Assembly: GCF_001044235.1 (NCBI RefSeq)
Contig: NZ_JYNL01000030.1
Coordinates: 300,881 to 364,880, forward strand
Reading direction: 5' to 3'
Source of the DNA: Mycolicibacterium chlorophenolicum
Lineage (GTDB): Bacteria > Actinomycetota > Actinomycetes > Mycobacteriales > Mycobacteriaceae
Length of the DNA: 64,000 nt
Made by a program: the position numbers and the translations under genes. Shown piece by piece: positions 7,674 to 17,357 of this stretch (position 1 is the stretch's first letter; every line of letters starts with the position of its first letter). The notes under the pieces are model-generated. The model saw only the letters and a list, made by a program, of their open reading frames with translations, was not told the origin of the DNA and ran no database searches.

Positions 7674-7820
7674 TCAATCCGTTTTGTCGTCGTCGCGGTG
7701 CGCAGCTTCAATGACCTCGGGCGACGCCGGCTTGGCCAGCCAGGCCCTGATCCGGAGCAACCCGCCGGCAACCGCACCGACCGCGAACACCGCGACGACG
7801 ATCCACACTGCAGAAGACAT
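7674..7820 (-). CDS. Small single-pass membrane protein
   Basis: A 48-residue protein: MSSAVWIVVAVFAVGAVAG gives one hydrophobic helix of about 20 residues, followed by a basic-then-acidic tail ending in HRDDDKTD. The start ATG 7820 is chosen because the helix begins directly after it; a longer frame (from 7886) adds an unlikely polar leader. No known family recognised. Located between the HD-gene promoter region and a VOC gene. Confidence 0.45.
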   Translation of the reverse strand: MSSAVWIVVAVFAVGAVAGGLLRIRAWLAKPASPEVIEAAHRDDDKTD

Positions 7821-7940
7821 AGACCCAGTGTCCGCTTGCAACAGGTCGTATGCCGCCGTTACGCACGACTCCCCGCGAACAACCACGCGTCCCTCCGCGC
7901 AGCAACCGCGCGGGCTTCGTTCGGGACTCTGCTACCCGCA

Positions 7941-7975
7941 TGCTCGCCGACCGTGAAGTCGTCGGCCGGCGAGCA
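7941..7975 (-). terminator. Hairpin downstream of the VOC gene
   Basis: TGCTCGCC at 7941-7948 pairs with GGCGAGCA at 7968-7975, with further GAC/GTC pairing inside and a small bulge. It lies 10 bases beyond the stop of the minus-strand VOC gene. There is no T-run, so it would be an imperfect, L-shaped mycobacterial-type terminator at best. Confidence 0.35.
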
Positions 7976-7984
7976 CATGGACGA

Positions 7985-8341
7985 TCACTCCGACGGCGGC
8001 TCGTACAGCTGGAGATCGTTGCCTTCGGAATCCTTGAAGGAAGCGATTCGGCCCCAAGGATGGTCGCTGATGTCGCCGACGAACGACACACCTGCGTCCT
8101 TCAGTCGAGAGACCTCCTCGTCGAGGCCGCCGTCGGGCTGGAACGTCAGCAGCGCGCCTCCGCTCCCGTCCGCGCCCGACGATTCGCGGGCATTCAGGCC
8201 GATCATCAATCCGTTGGCATCCAACTCGGACCATTCGTCCGAATCTCGTTTCACCTCGAGACCGAGTGTCCCGCCGTAGAAGTCCACCGCACGCTTCATG
8301 TCTTTGACCGGTAACCACACCGTTGCCACACCTGACGCCAT
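7985..8341 (-). CDS. VOC family protein (glyoxalase/bleomycin-resistance fold)
   Basis: A 118-residue vicinal-oxygen-chelate domain protein. The paired beta-alpha-beta units are visible as VATVWLPVKDMKRAVDFYGG with GLEVK and as LLTFQPDGGLDEEVSRLKDAGVSFVG with ASFKDSEGNDLQLYEP. The ATG at 8341 is preferred over 8356 because GGAGGTGGCGGAA places a strong ribosome site correctly. Single-domain VOC proteins may be dioxygenases, isomerases or binding proteins; nothing here decides which. Divergent from the alpha/beta hydrolase at 8488. Confidence 0.78.
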   Translation of the reverse strand: MASGVATVWLPVKDMKRAVDFYGGTLGLEVKRDSDEWSELDANGLMIGLNARESSGADGSGGALLTFQPDGGLDEEVSRLKDAGVSFVGDISDHPWGRIASFKDSEGNDLQLYEPPSE

Positions 8342-8487
8342 TTCCGCCACCTCCATCTCGATGTTGCCGAACGCACAGTGCGATACCCCGTGGCGTCATC
8401 GTGAGTCCTGCTGAATTGTGACGTCTCGATGCTCGCCACTCGGTGGTGCAGCGATGAGTTCTGTGCGTCAAGACGGTCAGTTCCGCC

Positions 8488-9330
8488 ATGACCACCACAG
8501 ACGGCCTCATCTCCCGCACGCTCGACGTTCCCGGCGCCCGCCTGCATTACGAAGTCCGCGGCTCCGGTCCCCTCGTGCTCGTCATCGGCTCGCCGATGAC
8601 GGCCGCGGAGTTCGCTCCCCTGGCCCACGCCCTGGCCGGTGACCGCACCGTCGTCACCTACGACCCGCGCGGCTTCGGGAGCAGCCCGGTCGATGACCCC
8701 GACGGGCCGTCGAACCCCGAACTCCGAGCCGACGACGTGGCGGCGATCCTCGACGATCTCGGCGCGGCGTCGGCCGACGTCTTCGGGTCCAGCGGAGGAG
8801 CCGTCACCGGTCTCGCACTGGTGGAACGGTTCCCGGGCCGTGTCCGCACGTTGGTCGCCCACGAGCCGCCACTGCTGGAACTGCTGCCCGACGCCCAGGC
8901 GCAGCGGGCGGCAACCAAGGACATCACCGACACGTTCCTGTCCGACGGACTGCACGCGGCATGGAGGAAGTTCATGGTCAACGCGGGTTTCGACGTAACC
9001 GCCCCCGGCTCCGATCCTGTCGGGCAACCCGAGGCGGAGGGTGAACCGACGACTTCCGAACGCGAACTCGCCGAGGGTGCCCGCTTCTTCGTGCATGACC
9101 TGGCACCGACGACGCAGTACCTGCCCGACTTCGACGCGTTGCGGGCATCGACGTCGCGCATCGTGATCGGGCTCGGAGCCGAGTCCGGCCACCTGCTGAC
9201 CCACCGGACGTCCGTCGCCGTCGCAGAGCGGCTCGGCGTGCCCACCACCGAGTTCCCCGGTGATCATGGTGGATTCATGGGTGCCCCAGGGGAGTTCGCG
9301 CAGCGTCTTCTCGAGATCCTCGCGGCCTGA
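8488..9330 (+). CDS. Alpha/beta fold hydrolase
   Basis: A 280-residue alpha/beta hydrolase of the haloperoxidase/epoxide-hydrolase-like type. GSPMTAAEF follows strand three (oxyanion region), VVTYDPRGFGSS is typical of the fold, the nucleophile Ser is in DVFGSSGGAVTGLAL (about residue 98), and the catalytic His is in EFPGDHGGFMGAP (about residue 258). Length and residue order are normal. It stands alone, between a divergent VOC gene and a convergent luciferase-like oxidoreductase gene. Substrate unknown. Confidence 0.82.
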   Translation: MTTTDGLISRTLDVPGARLHYEVRGSGPLVLVIGSPMTAAEFAPLAHALAGDRTVVTYDPRGFGSSPVDDPDGPSNPELRADDVAAILDDLGAASADVFGSSGGAVTGLALVERFPGRVRTLVAHEPPLLELLPDAQAQRAATKDITDTFLSDGLHAAWRKFMVNAGFDVTAPGSDPVGQPEAEGEPTTSERELAEGARFFVHDLAPTTQYLPDFDALRASTSRIVIGLGAESGHLLTHRTSVAVAERLGVPTTEFPGDHGGFMGAPGEFAQRLLEILAA

Positions 9331-9348
9331 CCCGCGTCACATTGCGGC

Positions 9349-10509
9349 TCAGAGTCTCCCGAGCCGGTGAATGATCTTGGCAAAAGGAACCATCGCCTTG
9401 AGCCCGCGGTACAGGCTGGGTTGCATCGCACTGGCATTGCACACCACCGCGTAGCGAAGCCCATGATCACGCCACACGGCCATCTGGTCGACCACCTCAG
9501 CCGGCGTTCCGGTGAGGATGCTCTCCTTCAGCAGCGCGATCGGAACGTCCTTGGTCATCGACAGGACGGTCTGCTCATCCAACAACTGAGGCATCAGATC
9601 CTGCAGACCGGACGCCGTCGTGCCCATCGGATGCGTCACGCCGTGGCGGGCCCACGCATCGCCAGGCAGGTTGAGCGCGGCCGACTTGGCGAACGGCGCC
9701 GCCAGGGCTTCGTCGACCTCGTCACGGCTGCGTCCGGTGAACACCATGATGAACGCGGCGGGACGGACTGACTGGGGATTTCGACCCGCGTCTGAGGCGG
9801 CGGAACGGACCACGTCCAGACCCGCCGCGTAGTCCTCGGGCCGGAACAAGAATGCGGGAAACCAGGCATCCGCGTATCGGCCGGTGTTTCGCAGCATGCG
9901 CGGGGCGTGGGATGCGATCCAGATCTCGGGCCATCTCCCCCGGTACGGAGGCAGCGCGAACACGGCGTTGCGCAGCGGGAAGTACGGTGAATCACGGTTC
10001 ACCAGTTCGCCGTTCGAATTCCACAGCGCGCGGATCGTGGCCAAGCCTTCTTCGAATCGCGTGACCGGATGCGACCAATCGACGCCGTACGGTTCATTGC
10101 CCTCCCGCTCCCCTGTCCCGATGCCCAAGATGGCTCGGCCGCGGGTGAGCAGGTGCAGCGTTGCCGCGGCCTGTGCCGTGACCGCCGGGTTCCGGCGACC
10201 AGTGTCGGTGACACCGACCCCGAGTCGTAGTCTGCGTAGCCGATGCCGACCGGCGATATGACCGAGCGTGGTCCACGGTTCGAGGTAGGCGTCGATGTTC
10301 GGTATCAGTCTGGCCGCCCCGACGTACTGCGACGAGGCGACCGAACGGGGATACAGCGAGTTCAGGTGATCCGCCACCCAGAAGGAGTCCGCGCCCATGG
10401 CGGCGGCAGTCAGATAGGACGCGTCGACGGAAGCCGTCGCCGCACCGCGGACGTTGACCGGCAATTCGGCTACCCCTACGCCGAACTTCTGCATTCCCCT
10501 ACTGTTCAT
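9349..10509 (-). CDS. Luciferase-like F420-dependent reductase, phthiodiolone ketoreductase-like
   Basis: A protein of about 386 residues of the LLM (luciferase-like monooxygenase) superfamily. It resembles the M. tuberculosis phthiodiolone/phenolphthiodiolone dimycocerosates ketoreductase (Rv2951c) in several blocks: [51 protein letters not shown] and [15 protein letters not shown], the last two being long matches to the family as I recall it. These enzymes use reduced F420 to reduce a keto group on a long lipid. ATG 10509 is used; ATG 10494 (MQKFGVG) is an alternative. No polyketide or PDIM genes are nearby, so the natural ketone may differ. Divergent from the GMC oxidoreductase. Confidence 0.75.
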   Translation of the reverse strand: MNSRGMQKFGVGVAELPVNVRGAATASVDASYLTAAAMGADSFWVADHLNSLYPRSVASSQYVGAARLIPNIDAYLEPWTTLGHIAGRHRLRRLRLGVGVTDTGRRNPAVTAQAAATLHLLTRGRAILGIGTGEREGNEPYGVDWSHPVTRFEEGLATIRALWNSNGELVNRDSPYFPLRNAVFALPPYRGRWPEIWIASHAPRMLRNTGRYADAWFPAFLFRPEDYAAGLDVVRSAASDAGRNPQSVRPAAFIMVFTGRSRDEVDEALAAPFAKSAALNLPGDAWARHGVTHPMGTTASGLQDLMPQLLDEQTVLSMTKDVPIALLKESILTGTPAEVVDQMAVWRDHGLRYAVVCNASAMQPSLYRGLKAMVPFAKIIHRLGRL

Positions 10510-10618
10510 CACCCGGGCTCCCGTTCCTGGATGCGAAAGACCCTTTGTGGTGTGCCGTAAGCCCGTCGTCGAGCACACTGGGACACGCATCCGACAGCAA
10601 TGGAGGAACGGTGCGGAC

Positions 10619-12304
10619 ATGAGCCCTGTGGCCGAATTCGACTTCGTCATCGTGGGGGCGGGCAGTGCGGGCTGTCTGCTCGCCAATCGGCTCAGCGCCA
10701 ATCCGGATCACCGGGTGCTCCTCGTCGAGGCCGGCGGCGACGACGACTGGTTCTGGATCAAGGTGCCGGTCGGCTACCTCTACACCATTGCCAACCCCCG
10801 TACCGACTGGTGCTTCACGACGGAGGCCGATCCCGGTCTGGCCGGCCGCAGCATCATCTACGCGCGGGGCCGCGTGATCGGCGGTTGCTCCTCGATCAAC
10901 GCCATGATCCACATGCGCGGGCAGGCCAGCGATTACGAGCTGTGGGCGCAGGCCACCGGTGACGAGCGGTGGCTGTGGGGTGGCCCGGACCGTCCGGGCG
11001 AGACCCTGGCCCTCTACAAGGAGTTGGAGGACTACTTCGGCGGAGCCGACGACTGGCACGGCGTCGGTGGTGAGATCCGGGTCGAGCGGCCGCGGGTGCG
11101 CTGGAAGATTCTGGACGCCTGGCAGGCCGCCGCCGCCCAGGTGGGTATCGCCCCGATCGACGAGTTCAACCGCGGAGACAACGCCGGCAGCGCGTACTTT
11201 CACGTCAACCAACGGCGTGGCCGACGCTGGTCCATGGCCGATGCCTTCCTTCATCCCGTCTCCCACCGACCCAACCTCACCATCTACACCGGCACCCAGG
11301 CCGTTCGGCTGCTGCTGGACGACCAGGTGCACGCGGAGCAGCGGCGCGGCGCCTGGACCACGGCGCAGCACCGCGCCACCGGGGTGCGCTTGCTCAAAGA
11401 CGGCCAGACCGTCGACGTCCGGGCCCGCCGGGAGGTGATCCTGAGCGCCGGAGCGATCGGGTCGCCACATCTGATGCAGGCCTCGGGATTGGGCCCGGCC
11501 GGGCTGCTCACTCAGCATCACGTGCCGGTGGCTGTCGATCTGCCGGGCGTGGGTGAAAACCTTCAGGACCACCTGCAGCTGCGGACGGTCTACCGGGTGC
11601 GGGGCGCGCGCACGGTCAACACGCTGTACCGCAACTGGATCACCCGTGCAGGTATGGGGCTGCAGTACCTGGTGATGCGATCAGGGCCCATGACCATGCC
11701 GCCTTCCACGCTGGGCGCTTTCGCCAAGAGCGATACGGCACTGGCCAGTGCTGATCTGGAGTGGCACGTACAGCCCTTGTCGTTGGCCAAATTCGGGGAA
11801 CCGCTGCATCCGTTCGGAGCGATCACTCCCTCGGTGTGCAATCTGCGGCCCAGCTCGCGTGGTCACGTACGCATCGCCGGCGCAGACCCGCTGACCCACC
11901 CCAAGATCTCCTGCAACTACCTGTCCACCGACGCCGATCGCGATGTCGCGGTGCGGGGCCTGCGGATGACCCGGAAGATCATGGCGGCGCCGTCCCTGGC
12001 TCCCTACCACCCGGAAGAAATGCTTCCCGGGCCGGAACTGTCGAGCGACGACGACCTGCAGCAAGCGGCCCGTGAGCTGGGGACCACCATCTTCCATCCG
12101 GTGGGCACCTGCGCGATGGGAGCGTTCGACACCCACGGTCGGCCGAGATCGGCCGCCACGGTGCTCGACACCGACTGCCGCGTGTACCGCGTCGCCGGGC
12201 TCCGGGTCGTCGATGCTTCAGCGATGCCCACCATCACCTCTGGCAACACCAACGCGCCGGTCATGTTGATCGCAGAACGTGCGGCGCGGGCAATCCTGCG
12301 ATGA
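10619..12304 (+). CDS. GMC family FAD-dependent oxidoreductase (choline dehydrogenase-like)
   Basis: A 561-residue glucose-methanol-choline oxidoreductase. It has the N-terminal FAD motif [19 protein letters not shown], first GMC signature [20 protein letters not shown] (about residues 81-100), second signature [20 protein letters not shown], and a C-terminal active site with [10 protein letters not shown] (His) and [17 protein letters not shown] (Asn). ATG 10619 is preceded by TGGAGGAACGGTGCGGAC, a good ribosome site, so the longer frame from 10454 is not used. The enzyme oxidises a primary or secondary alcohol; the substrate is not fixed by these motifs. It may be transcribed with the luciferase-like gene that follows 93 bases later. 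Confidence 0.9.
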   Translation: MSPVAEFDFVIVGAGSAGCLLANRLSANPDHRVLLVEAGGDDDWFWIKVPVGYLYTIANPRTDWCFTTEADPGLAGRSIIYARGRVIGGCSSINAMIHMRGQASDYELWAQATGDERWLWGGPDRPGETLALYKELEDYFGGADDWHGVGGEIRVERPRVRWKILDAWQAAAAQVGIAPIDEFNRGDNAGSAYFHVNQRRGRRWSMADAFLHPVSHRPNLTIYTGTQAVRLLLDDQVHAEQRRGAWTTAQHRATGVRLLKDGQTVDVRARREVILSAGAIGSPHLMQASGLGPAGLLTQHHVPVAVDLPGVGENLQDHLQLRTVYRVRGARTVNTLYRNWITRAGMGLQYLVMRSGPMTMPPSTLGAFAKSDTALASADLEWHVQPLSLAKFGEPLHPFGAITPSVCNLRPSSRGHVRIAGADPLTHPKISCNYLSTDADRDVAVRGLRMTRKIMAAPSLAPYHPEEMLPGPELSSDDDLQQAARELGTTIFHPVGTCAMGAFDTHGRPRSAATVLDTDCRVYRVAGLRVVDASAMPTITSGNTNAPVMLIAERAARAILR

Positions 12305-12397
12305 GCCGGTCGAGTTTCGGCCGTGCTGATCCGGAATAAACCCCGCGGCCGGTGAACTTGGCTCAGGAGTCGCCCCTTCCTCGACTCAGGAGCATCC

Positions 12398-13207
12398 ATG
12401 ACCCGTCCCGTCCGCGTCGCCGTGCAGATCCAGCCGGGCGGCGCGCCCGATTACCGCACGTGGCGCGACGCCGTCCTGGCCGCCGACGACCTCGGTGTCG
12501 ACGTGATCTTCGGCTATGACCATTTCCACCGCCCGGCGATGAAGGCCCTCGTCGACGGCAAGCCTGTTCTGTTCGACGAGCAGCCCGATGTCGCGAACTT
12601 CGAAGGCTGGACCGCTCTCGCGTCGTGGGGCGAGATCACCTCGCACGCCGAGATCGGGCTCCTCGTCACCGGTGTCGGCTACCGCAACGCGGACCTGCTC
12701 GCTGACATGGCACGCACCGTCGATCACATCAGCGGGGGCCGGCTCATCCTGGGCCTCGGCGCCGGATGGTACGAAAAGGACTACACCACCTACGGTTACG
12801 ACTTCGGAACCTTCGGCTCCCGCTTCGACCTCTTCGACGAGAGCTTGATCCGCATCGAGAAGCGGCTCGCCGCACTGAATCCGCCGCCCGTCCGCAAGGT
12901 GCCGATCCTCATCGGCGGCACCGGACCCAAACGCTCACTGCCCGCCGTCGCCCGGCACGCCGACATCTGGCATGCGTTCCAGGAGCTCGATGCATTCCGT
13001 AAAGCCAGCGACCGCGTCGACGAGTTGGCCGCCTCTTTCGGCCGCAGCGGCGCCGACATCGAACGCTCGACGCTGTGGGTGAACGCCGACAGCGCAGATG
13101 CTTTCCGCGAGGCGGGCGTGACGCTGTTCCAGACCGAGCTCACCGCCGACGACGGGTACGACCTTGCGTCGCTCAAGGAGGTCCTCTCCTGGCGGGACAA
13201 CGGGTGA
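12398..13207 (+). CDS. Luciferase-like (F420-type) oxidoreductase
   Basis: A 269-residue LLM superfamily TIM-barrel protein. PVRVAVQIQPGGAPDYRTWRD forms the first strand and helix; TVDHISGGRLILGLGAGWYEKDY (about residues 107-129) is the conserved core motif; KVPILIGGTGPKRSLPAVARHAD is the second hallmark. The group is usually F420-dependent in mycobacteria. ATG 12398 follows CAGGAGCATCC. It is somewhat shorter than most members (about 280-340), lacking only C-terminal sequence. Co-directional with the GMC oxidoreductase. Confidence 0.85.
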   Translation: MTRPVRVAVQIQPGGAPDYRTWRDAVLAADDLGVDVIFGYDHFHRPAMKALVDGKPVLFDEQPDVANFEGWTALASWGEITSHAEIGLLVTGVGYRNADLLADMARTVDHISGGRLILGLGAGWYEKDYTTYGYDFGTFGSRFDLFDESLIRIEKRLAALNPPPVRKVPILIGGTGPKRSLPAVARHADIWHAFQELDAFRKASDRVDELAASFGRSGADIERSTLWVNADSADAFREAGVTLFQTELTADDGYDLASLKEVLSWRDNG

Positions 13208-13241
13208 GCGCCCCAAGACGTGCCTAGCGCCCCCCGGGGCT

Positions 13242-13724
13242 TCAGCTCCGCAGGGCTGCTTGGATGTCGCCAGCTGTCACCGGGTGGCCCTTGCCGCAAC
13301 GCACCTCGACCTCGATGGGCGCCCCGCAATCGATGTGAGTCAGGCCCACGCGGCCGCCGTCGGGGCGGGCCCACCGGTCGCCCCACCGCAACAGGGCCAG
13401 TAGTACGGGAAGGAGTTCCTCCCCCTTCTCCGTGAGGTGGTACTCCTCTCGGGCGCGTTGCCCGGGTTCGTGATACGGACGCTTCTCGAGGATCCCTTCG
13501 TCGACGAGTTCACGAAGCCGGGTCGCGGTGATCTTCTCGCTGAGCTGCGCGCGGCGCACGAATTCGTCGAAGCGACGGGCTCCGTAGAACACCTCGCGCA
13601 ATAACAGCAGGCTCGCTCGGCGCCCGACGATGTCCAGCGCGGCCGCCATGGAGCAGTCGTCTGCGCGCCAGGAGTCCCGATCGCCGAGTCGGCCGACCAG
13701 TGTCGCGGAAGTCATGTCTGACAT
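13242..13724 (-). CDS. HxlR family winged-helix transcriptional regulator
   Basis: A 160-residue regulator. The HxlR winged helix is complete: CSMAAALDIVGRRASLLLLRE, the recognition region RRFDEFVRRAQLSEKITATRL, and the wing ILEKRPYHEPGQRAREEYHLT. A C-terminal tail with THIDCGAPIEVEVRCGKGHPV adds a small Cys-containing extension that could bind metal. It is divergent from car, with about 97 bases between the start codons, so control of car is a natural hypothesis. Confidence 0.88.
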   Translation of the reverse strand: MSDMTSATLVGRLGDRDSWRADDCSMAAALDIVGRRASLLLLREVFYGARRFDEFVRRAQLSEKITATRLRELVDEGILEKRPYHEPGQRAREEYHLTEKGEELLPVLLALLRWGDRWARPDGGRVGLTHIDCGAPIEVEVRCGKGHPVTAGDIQAALRS

Positions 13725-13821
13725 CGTGCCATGCTGACTTGCCTTGAGTAAAGCCAGCGCGCTAGTGTCTGGCTAGACGTCAGTACAGTCAGATGTGCTG
13801 CGAAAAGCGAGGGATGGCGCC

Positions 13822-16800
13822 TTGACCATTGAGACTCCGGCGAAGCCGACCGTCGAATCGGATCTGTCCGACCCGCAAGTCCGGGCGTCCCTCCCCCGCC
13901 AGGACGTCATCGACGCCGCCCGGCGGCCGGAACTGCGGCTGTCCCAGGTACTGCAGACCCTGGTCGAGGGGTATCAAGATCGCCCGGCCCTCGGTAGCAG
14001 ATCGACGACCACCGCCGCCGACGAGGTCACCGGTCGTCGCACAACGCACCTCCTGCCGGCCTTCGACACCATGTCCTACGGAGAACTCTGGTCGCGAGTG
14101 CGTGCCGTGGCCGGTGCATGGCACCACGACCCGCAGGCGCCGATCGTGGCCGGCGACTTCGTCGCGACGATCGGATTCGCCAGCGCCGACTATCTCACCC
14201 TCGACCTGGTGTGCGGCTACCTCGGGCTCGTCGCAGTTCCGCTGCAGCACAACACCTCTGCGGCGCGCCTCGCGCCCATACTGGAGGAGACCACCCCGCG
14301 CGTACTGGCGGTCAGCGCCGCCTACCTCGACCTCGCTGTCGAGGTCGCCGTAGACCGGCCGTGGCTGTCCCGTCTGGTCGTGTTCGACTACCGGCCCGAC
14401 GATGACGACCATCGGGACCGCCTCCGCCGGGCCCGTCACCGATTCGCCGACATGCACAGAGACGTCGTCGTCGAGACACTCCCCGACGTGATCGCGCGCG
14501 GCGCGCAGCTCGCCGAAGCGCCCTTGTTCACCGACGGTGCGGACGACCGGCTGGCGATGATCCTCTACACCTCCGGAAGCACCGGCGCACCCAAGGGGGC
14601 GATGTGGACCGAACGGATGGTCGCCACGCTGTGGACCATCCCGCTCAAGCAACCCGACGCTGTGGTCATCAACCTCAACTTCATGCCGCTCAACCACATG
14701 GGCGGACGGCTGCCGTTGTCGGCGGCGTTCCAGGCCGGCGGCACAAGCTATTTCGTCGCCGAGCCTGACCTGTCGACGCTGTTCGACGACTGGGCGCTGG
14801 TGCGCCCCACCGACCTGGGTCTCGTTCCGCGTGTCGTGGACATGCTGTACCAGCGTTACCGGCAGATCGTGGACCGCCTGACGGTCGACGGTCTCGACCG
14901 CGACGCCGCCGAGCACACGGCGATGACCGAGATCCGCGACCGGGTGCTGGGCGGGCGGGTCGTATCCGGCTTCGTCAGCACCGCACCGCTCGCCGCCGAG
15001 ATGCGGTCCTTCCTGAAGTCCTGTCTGCAGGTGAACGTGGTCGATGCCTACGGCCTCACCGAGATCGGTGCCGTCACGACCGACGGCATCGTGGTCCGGC
15101 CACTGGTCATCGACTACAAGCTCATCGACGTCCCCGAGCTCGGCTATTTCGCCACCGACAAGCCACACCCTCGCGGGGAGCTCTTGGTCAAGAGCGTGGC
15201 GGCCATGCCCGGTTACTACAAGCGCCCCGAGATCACGGCAGAGGTGTTCGACGCCGACGGCTACTACCGCACCGGCGACATCGTCGCCGAACTGGCGCCG
15301 GACCACCTGGCTTACGTGGACCGACGCAACAACGTCATCAAGCTCTCGCAAGGCGAGTTCGTCGCCGTCGCCAAGCTCGAGGCGGAATTCGCGCGGACAC
15401 CGCTGATCCGGCAGATCTTCCTCTACGGCAACAGTGAACGATCCGCTCTCGTCGCCGTCGTCGTACCGACCCACGATGCCCTGACGGCACACGGCGGAGT
15501 GAGCGATGAGCTGAAGGCGGCGATCCGCGGCGAGATCTCCGGCACGGCCCGCGATGCCGATCTGCAGCCGTATGAGGTCCCGGTCGATTTCCTCGTCGAA
15601 ACGGAGCCGTTCAGTGCCGCCAACGGGCTGCTGTCGGGGGTGGGCAAGCTGCTCCGCCCGAAGCTGAAGGAACGCTACGGTGATGCCCTGGAACGCCTCT
15701 ACGAGGAGCTCGAGACCGCCCGCGCCGATGACGTCCGTGCCCTGCGGGACAACGCCGCCCACCAACCGGTCATCGACACCGTCGTCCACGCGGCGGCCGC
15801 TCTGCTCGGCAGCGCGACTGTCACGCCCGAGGACCAATTCATCGACCTCGGTGGCGATTCGCTTCTGGCGCTGACATTTTCCGATCTCCTCCAGGAACTC
15901 TTCGGCGTCGAAACCCCGGTGGGGTTGCTGACCGGGCCGACGACCACGCTGGCGGACATCGCAGACCACATCGAGAAGGAGAAGGGCGACGGACCGTCCG
16001 GTCCCACGCCGGACAGCGTGCACGGACCGAACGCGGCGACCATTCGCGCCACCGACCTGACGCTGGACAAGTTCCTCCCCCAGGAACTCCTCGCCCATGC
16101 CCGGACGCTCCCGCCGCCGACAGGGGACGCCCCCGCCACCGTGCTGCTCACCGGCGCCAACGGCTATCTGGGCAGGTTCCTCGCGCTGGAGTGGCTGCAG
16201 CGGCTCGCCGAGATCGGCGGAACGCTGATCTGTCTGCTGAGGGGTACTGACGACGACTCCGCACGGGCACGGCTGGAGCAGATCTTCCGCGATGCGGACC
16301 CGGACCTGAGCGCCCACTTCCGTGCGCTGGCGGCCGAGCACCTCGAGGTCATCTCCGGCGACATCAGCACGCCGCACTTCGGCCTCGACCCACAGGTGTG
16401 GGACGCCCTGGCCACGCGCGTCGACCTGATCGTGCATCCAGCCGCTCTGGTCAATCACGTGCTGCCGTACCGACAGTTGTTCGGGCCCAACGTCGTCGGA
16501 ACCGCCGAGATCATCCGGCTGGCACTGAGCGAGCGGCTGAAGCCGGTCAACTACCTGTCGACCGTCTCCGTTGCCATGACCGTGGATCCCGACGTCTTCA
16601 CCGAGGACGGCGACATCCGGGAGATCAGTGCGGCGCGCCCGGTCGACGACTCCTACGCCAACGGCTACGGCAACAGCAAGTGGGCCGGAGAGGTGCTGCT
16701 GCGCGAGGCCCACGACCTGTGCGGTCTTCCGGTCTCGGTGTTCCGCTCCGGCATGATCCTCGCCGACCGCCGGTATGCCGGCCAGGTGAACGTCCCCGAC

Positions 16801-17331
16801 ATGTTCACCCGTCTCATCTACAGCCTGCTGGTCACCGGTCTCGCGCCGGAATCGTTCTATCAGCGGCTGCAGGAGGGCGGACGGTCGCGTGCGCACTACG
16901 ACGGACTGCCCGTCGATTTCGTCGCGCAGTCGATCACGGTCCTGGGAGCCGGCACAACGCGAGGCTTCCGTTCCTACGACGTGATGAACCCGCACGACGA
17001 CGGCGTCTCGCTGGACGTCTTCGTCGACTGGCTCATCGAAGCGGGTCATCGAATCGACCGTGTCGACGACTACGGACAGTGGCTGATCCGCTTCGAGACC
17101 GCGCTGCGTGCGCTGCCCGAAGAGCAGCGCCAGCACTCGGTACTCCCCCTGTTGTCGGCCTACAGCCGTCCGGACACACCGGTGCTCGGCTCACTTGCTC
17201 CAGCGAGTGTCTTCCGGGAATCCGTGCAGGCGAACGCCATCGGCGCCGACGCCGACATCCCGCACCTGTCCCGGCAATTGATCGACAAGTACGTCACCGA
17301 TCTGCGGCGCCTCGGACTCCTGCCCGCCTGA
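13822..17331 (+). CDS. car: Carboxylic acid reductase (CAR)
   Basis: A protein of about 1169 residues that reduces carboxylic acids to aldehydes with ATP and NADPH. Domains run in the usual order. The adenylation domain (1 to about 640) has YTSGSTGAPKGAMWTE near residue 250, VDAYGLTEIGAV and YYRTGDIVAEL. The carrier domain has the phosphopantetheine Ser in LGGDSLLAL (about residue 680). The terminal reductase domain has TGANGYLGRFLALEW (from about 777) and a YGNSKWAGE Tyr/Lys pair. The start is taken as TTG 13822 because TTG ACC ATT GAG matches the MTIET start of characterised mycobacterial CARs and follows GCGAGGGATGGCG; the ATG at 13795 would add nine residues. Needs phosphopantetheinylation, gene not in window. 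An SDR follows 26 bases later. Confidence 0.93.
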   Translation: MTIETPAKPTVESDLSDPQVRASLPRQDVIDAARRPELRLSQVLQTLVEGYQDRPALGSRSTTTAADEVTGRRTTHLLPAFDTMSYGELWSRVRAVAGAWHHDPQAPIVAGDFVATIGFASADYLTLDLVCGYLGLVAVPLQHNTSAARLAPILEETTPRVLAVSAAYLDLAVEVAVDRPWLSRLVVFDYRPDDDDHRDRLRRARHRFADMHRDVVVETLPDVIARGAQLAEAPLFTDGADDRLAMILYTSGSTGAPKGAMWTERMVATLWTIPLKQPDAVVINLNFMPLNHMGGRLPLSAAFQAGGTSYFVAEPDLSTLFDDWALVRPTDLGLVPRVVDMLYQRYRQIVDRLTVDGLDRDAAEHTAMTEIRDRVLGGRVVSGFVSTAPLAAEMRSFLKSCLQVNVVDAYGLTEIGAVTTDGIVVRPLVIDYKLIDVPELGYFATDKPHPRGELLVKSVAAMPGYYKRPEITAEVFDADGYYRTGDIVAELAPDHLAYVDRRNNVIKLSQGEFVAVAKLEAEFARTPLIRQIFLYGNSERSALVAVVVPTHDALTAHGGVSDELKAAIRGEISGTARDADLQPYEVPVDFLVETEPFSAANGLLSGVGKLLRPKLKERYGDALERLYEELETARADDVRALRDNAAHQPVIDTVVHAAAALLGSATVTPEDQFIDLGGDSLLALTFSDLLQELFGVETPVGLLTGPTTTLADIADHIEKEKGDGPSGPTPDSVHGPNAATIRATDLTLDKFLPQELLAHARTLPPPTGDAPATVLLTGANGYLGRFLALEWLQRLAEIGGTLICLLRGTDDDSARARLEQIFRDADPDLSAHFRALAAEHLEVISGDISTPHFGLDPQVWDALATRVDLIVHPAALVNHVLPYRQLFGPNVVGTAEIIRLALSERLKPVNYLSTVSVAMTVDPDVFTEDGDIREISAARPVDDSYANGYGNSKWAGEVLLREAHDLCGLPVSVFRSGMILADRRYAGQVNVPDMFTRLIYSLLVTGLAPESFYQRLQEGGRSRAHYDGLPVDFVAQSITVLGAGTTRGFRSYDVMNPHDDGVSLDVFVDWLIEAGHRIDRVDDYGQWLIRFETALRALPEEQRQHSVLPLLSAYSRPDTPVLGSLAPASVFRESVQANAIGADADIPHLSRQLIDKYVTDLRRLGLLPA

Positions 17332-17357
17332 CAGCTCGAACAAAGGAACACATTCGC

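Noticed and set aside
9349..12304. PDIM or phenolic glycolipid locus
   Set aside because: Only one ketoreductase-like gene is present; no polyketide synthase, mas, fadD or drr-type genes accompany it.
13789..17136. Very long open frame on the minus strand opposite car
   Set aside because: It is the antisense shadow of a complete 3.5-kb carboxylic acid reductase gene; composition is Arg/Gly/Asp-rich nonsense without any family pattern.
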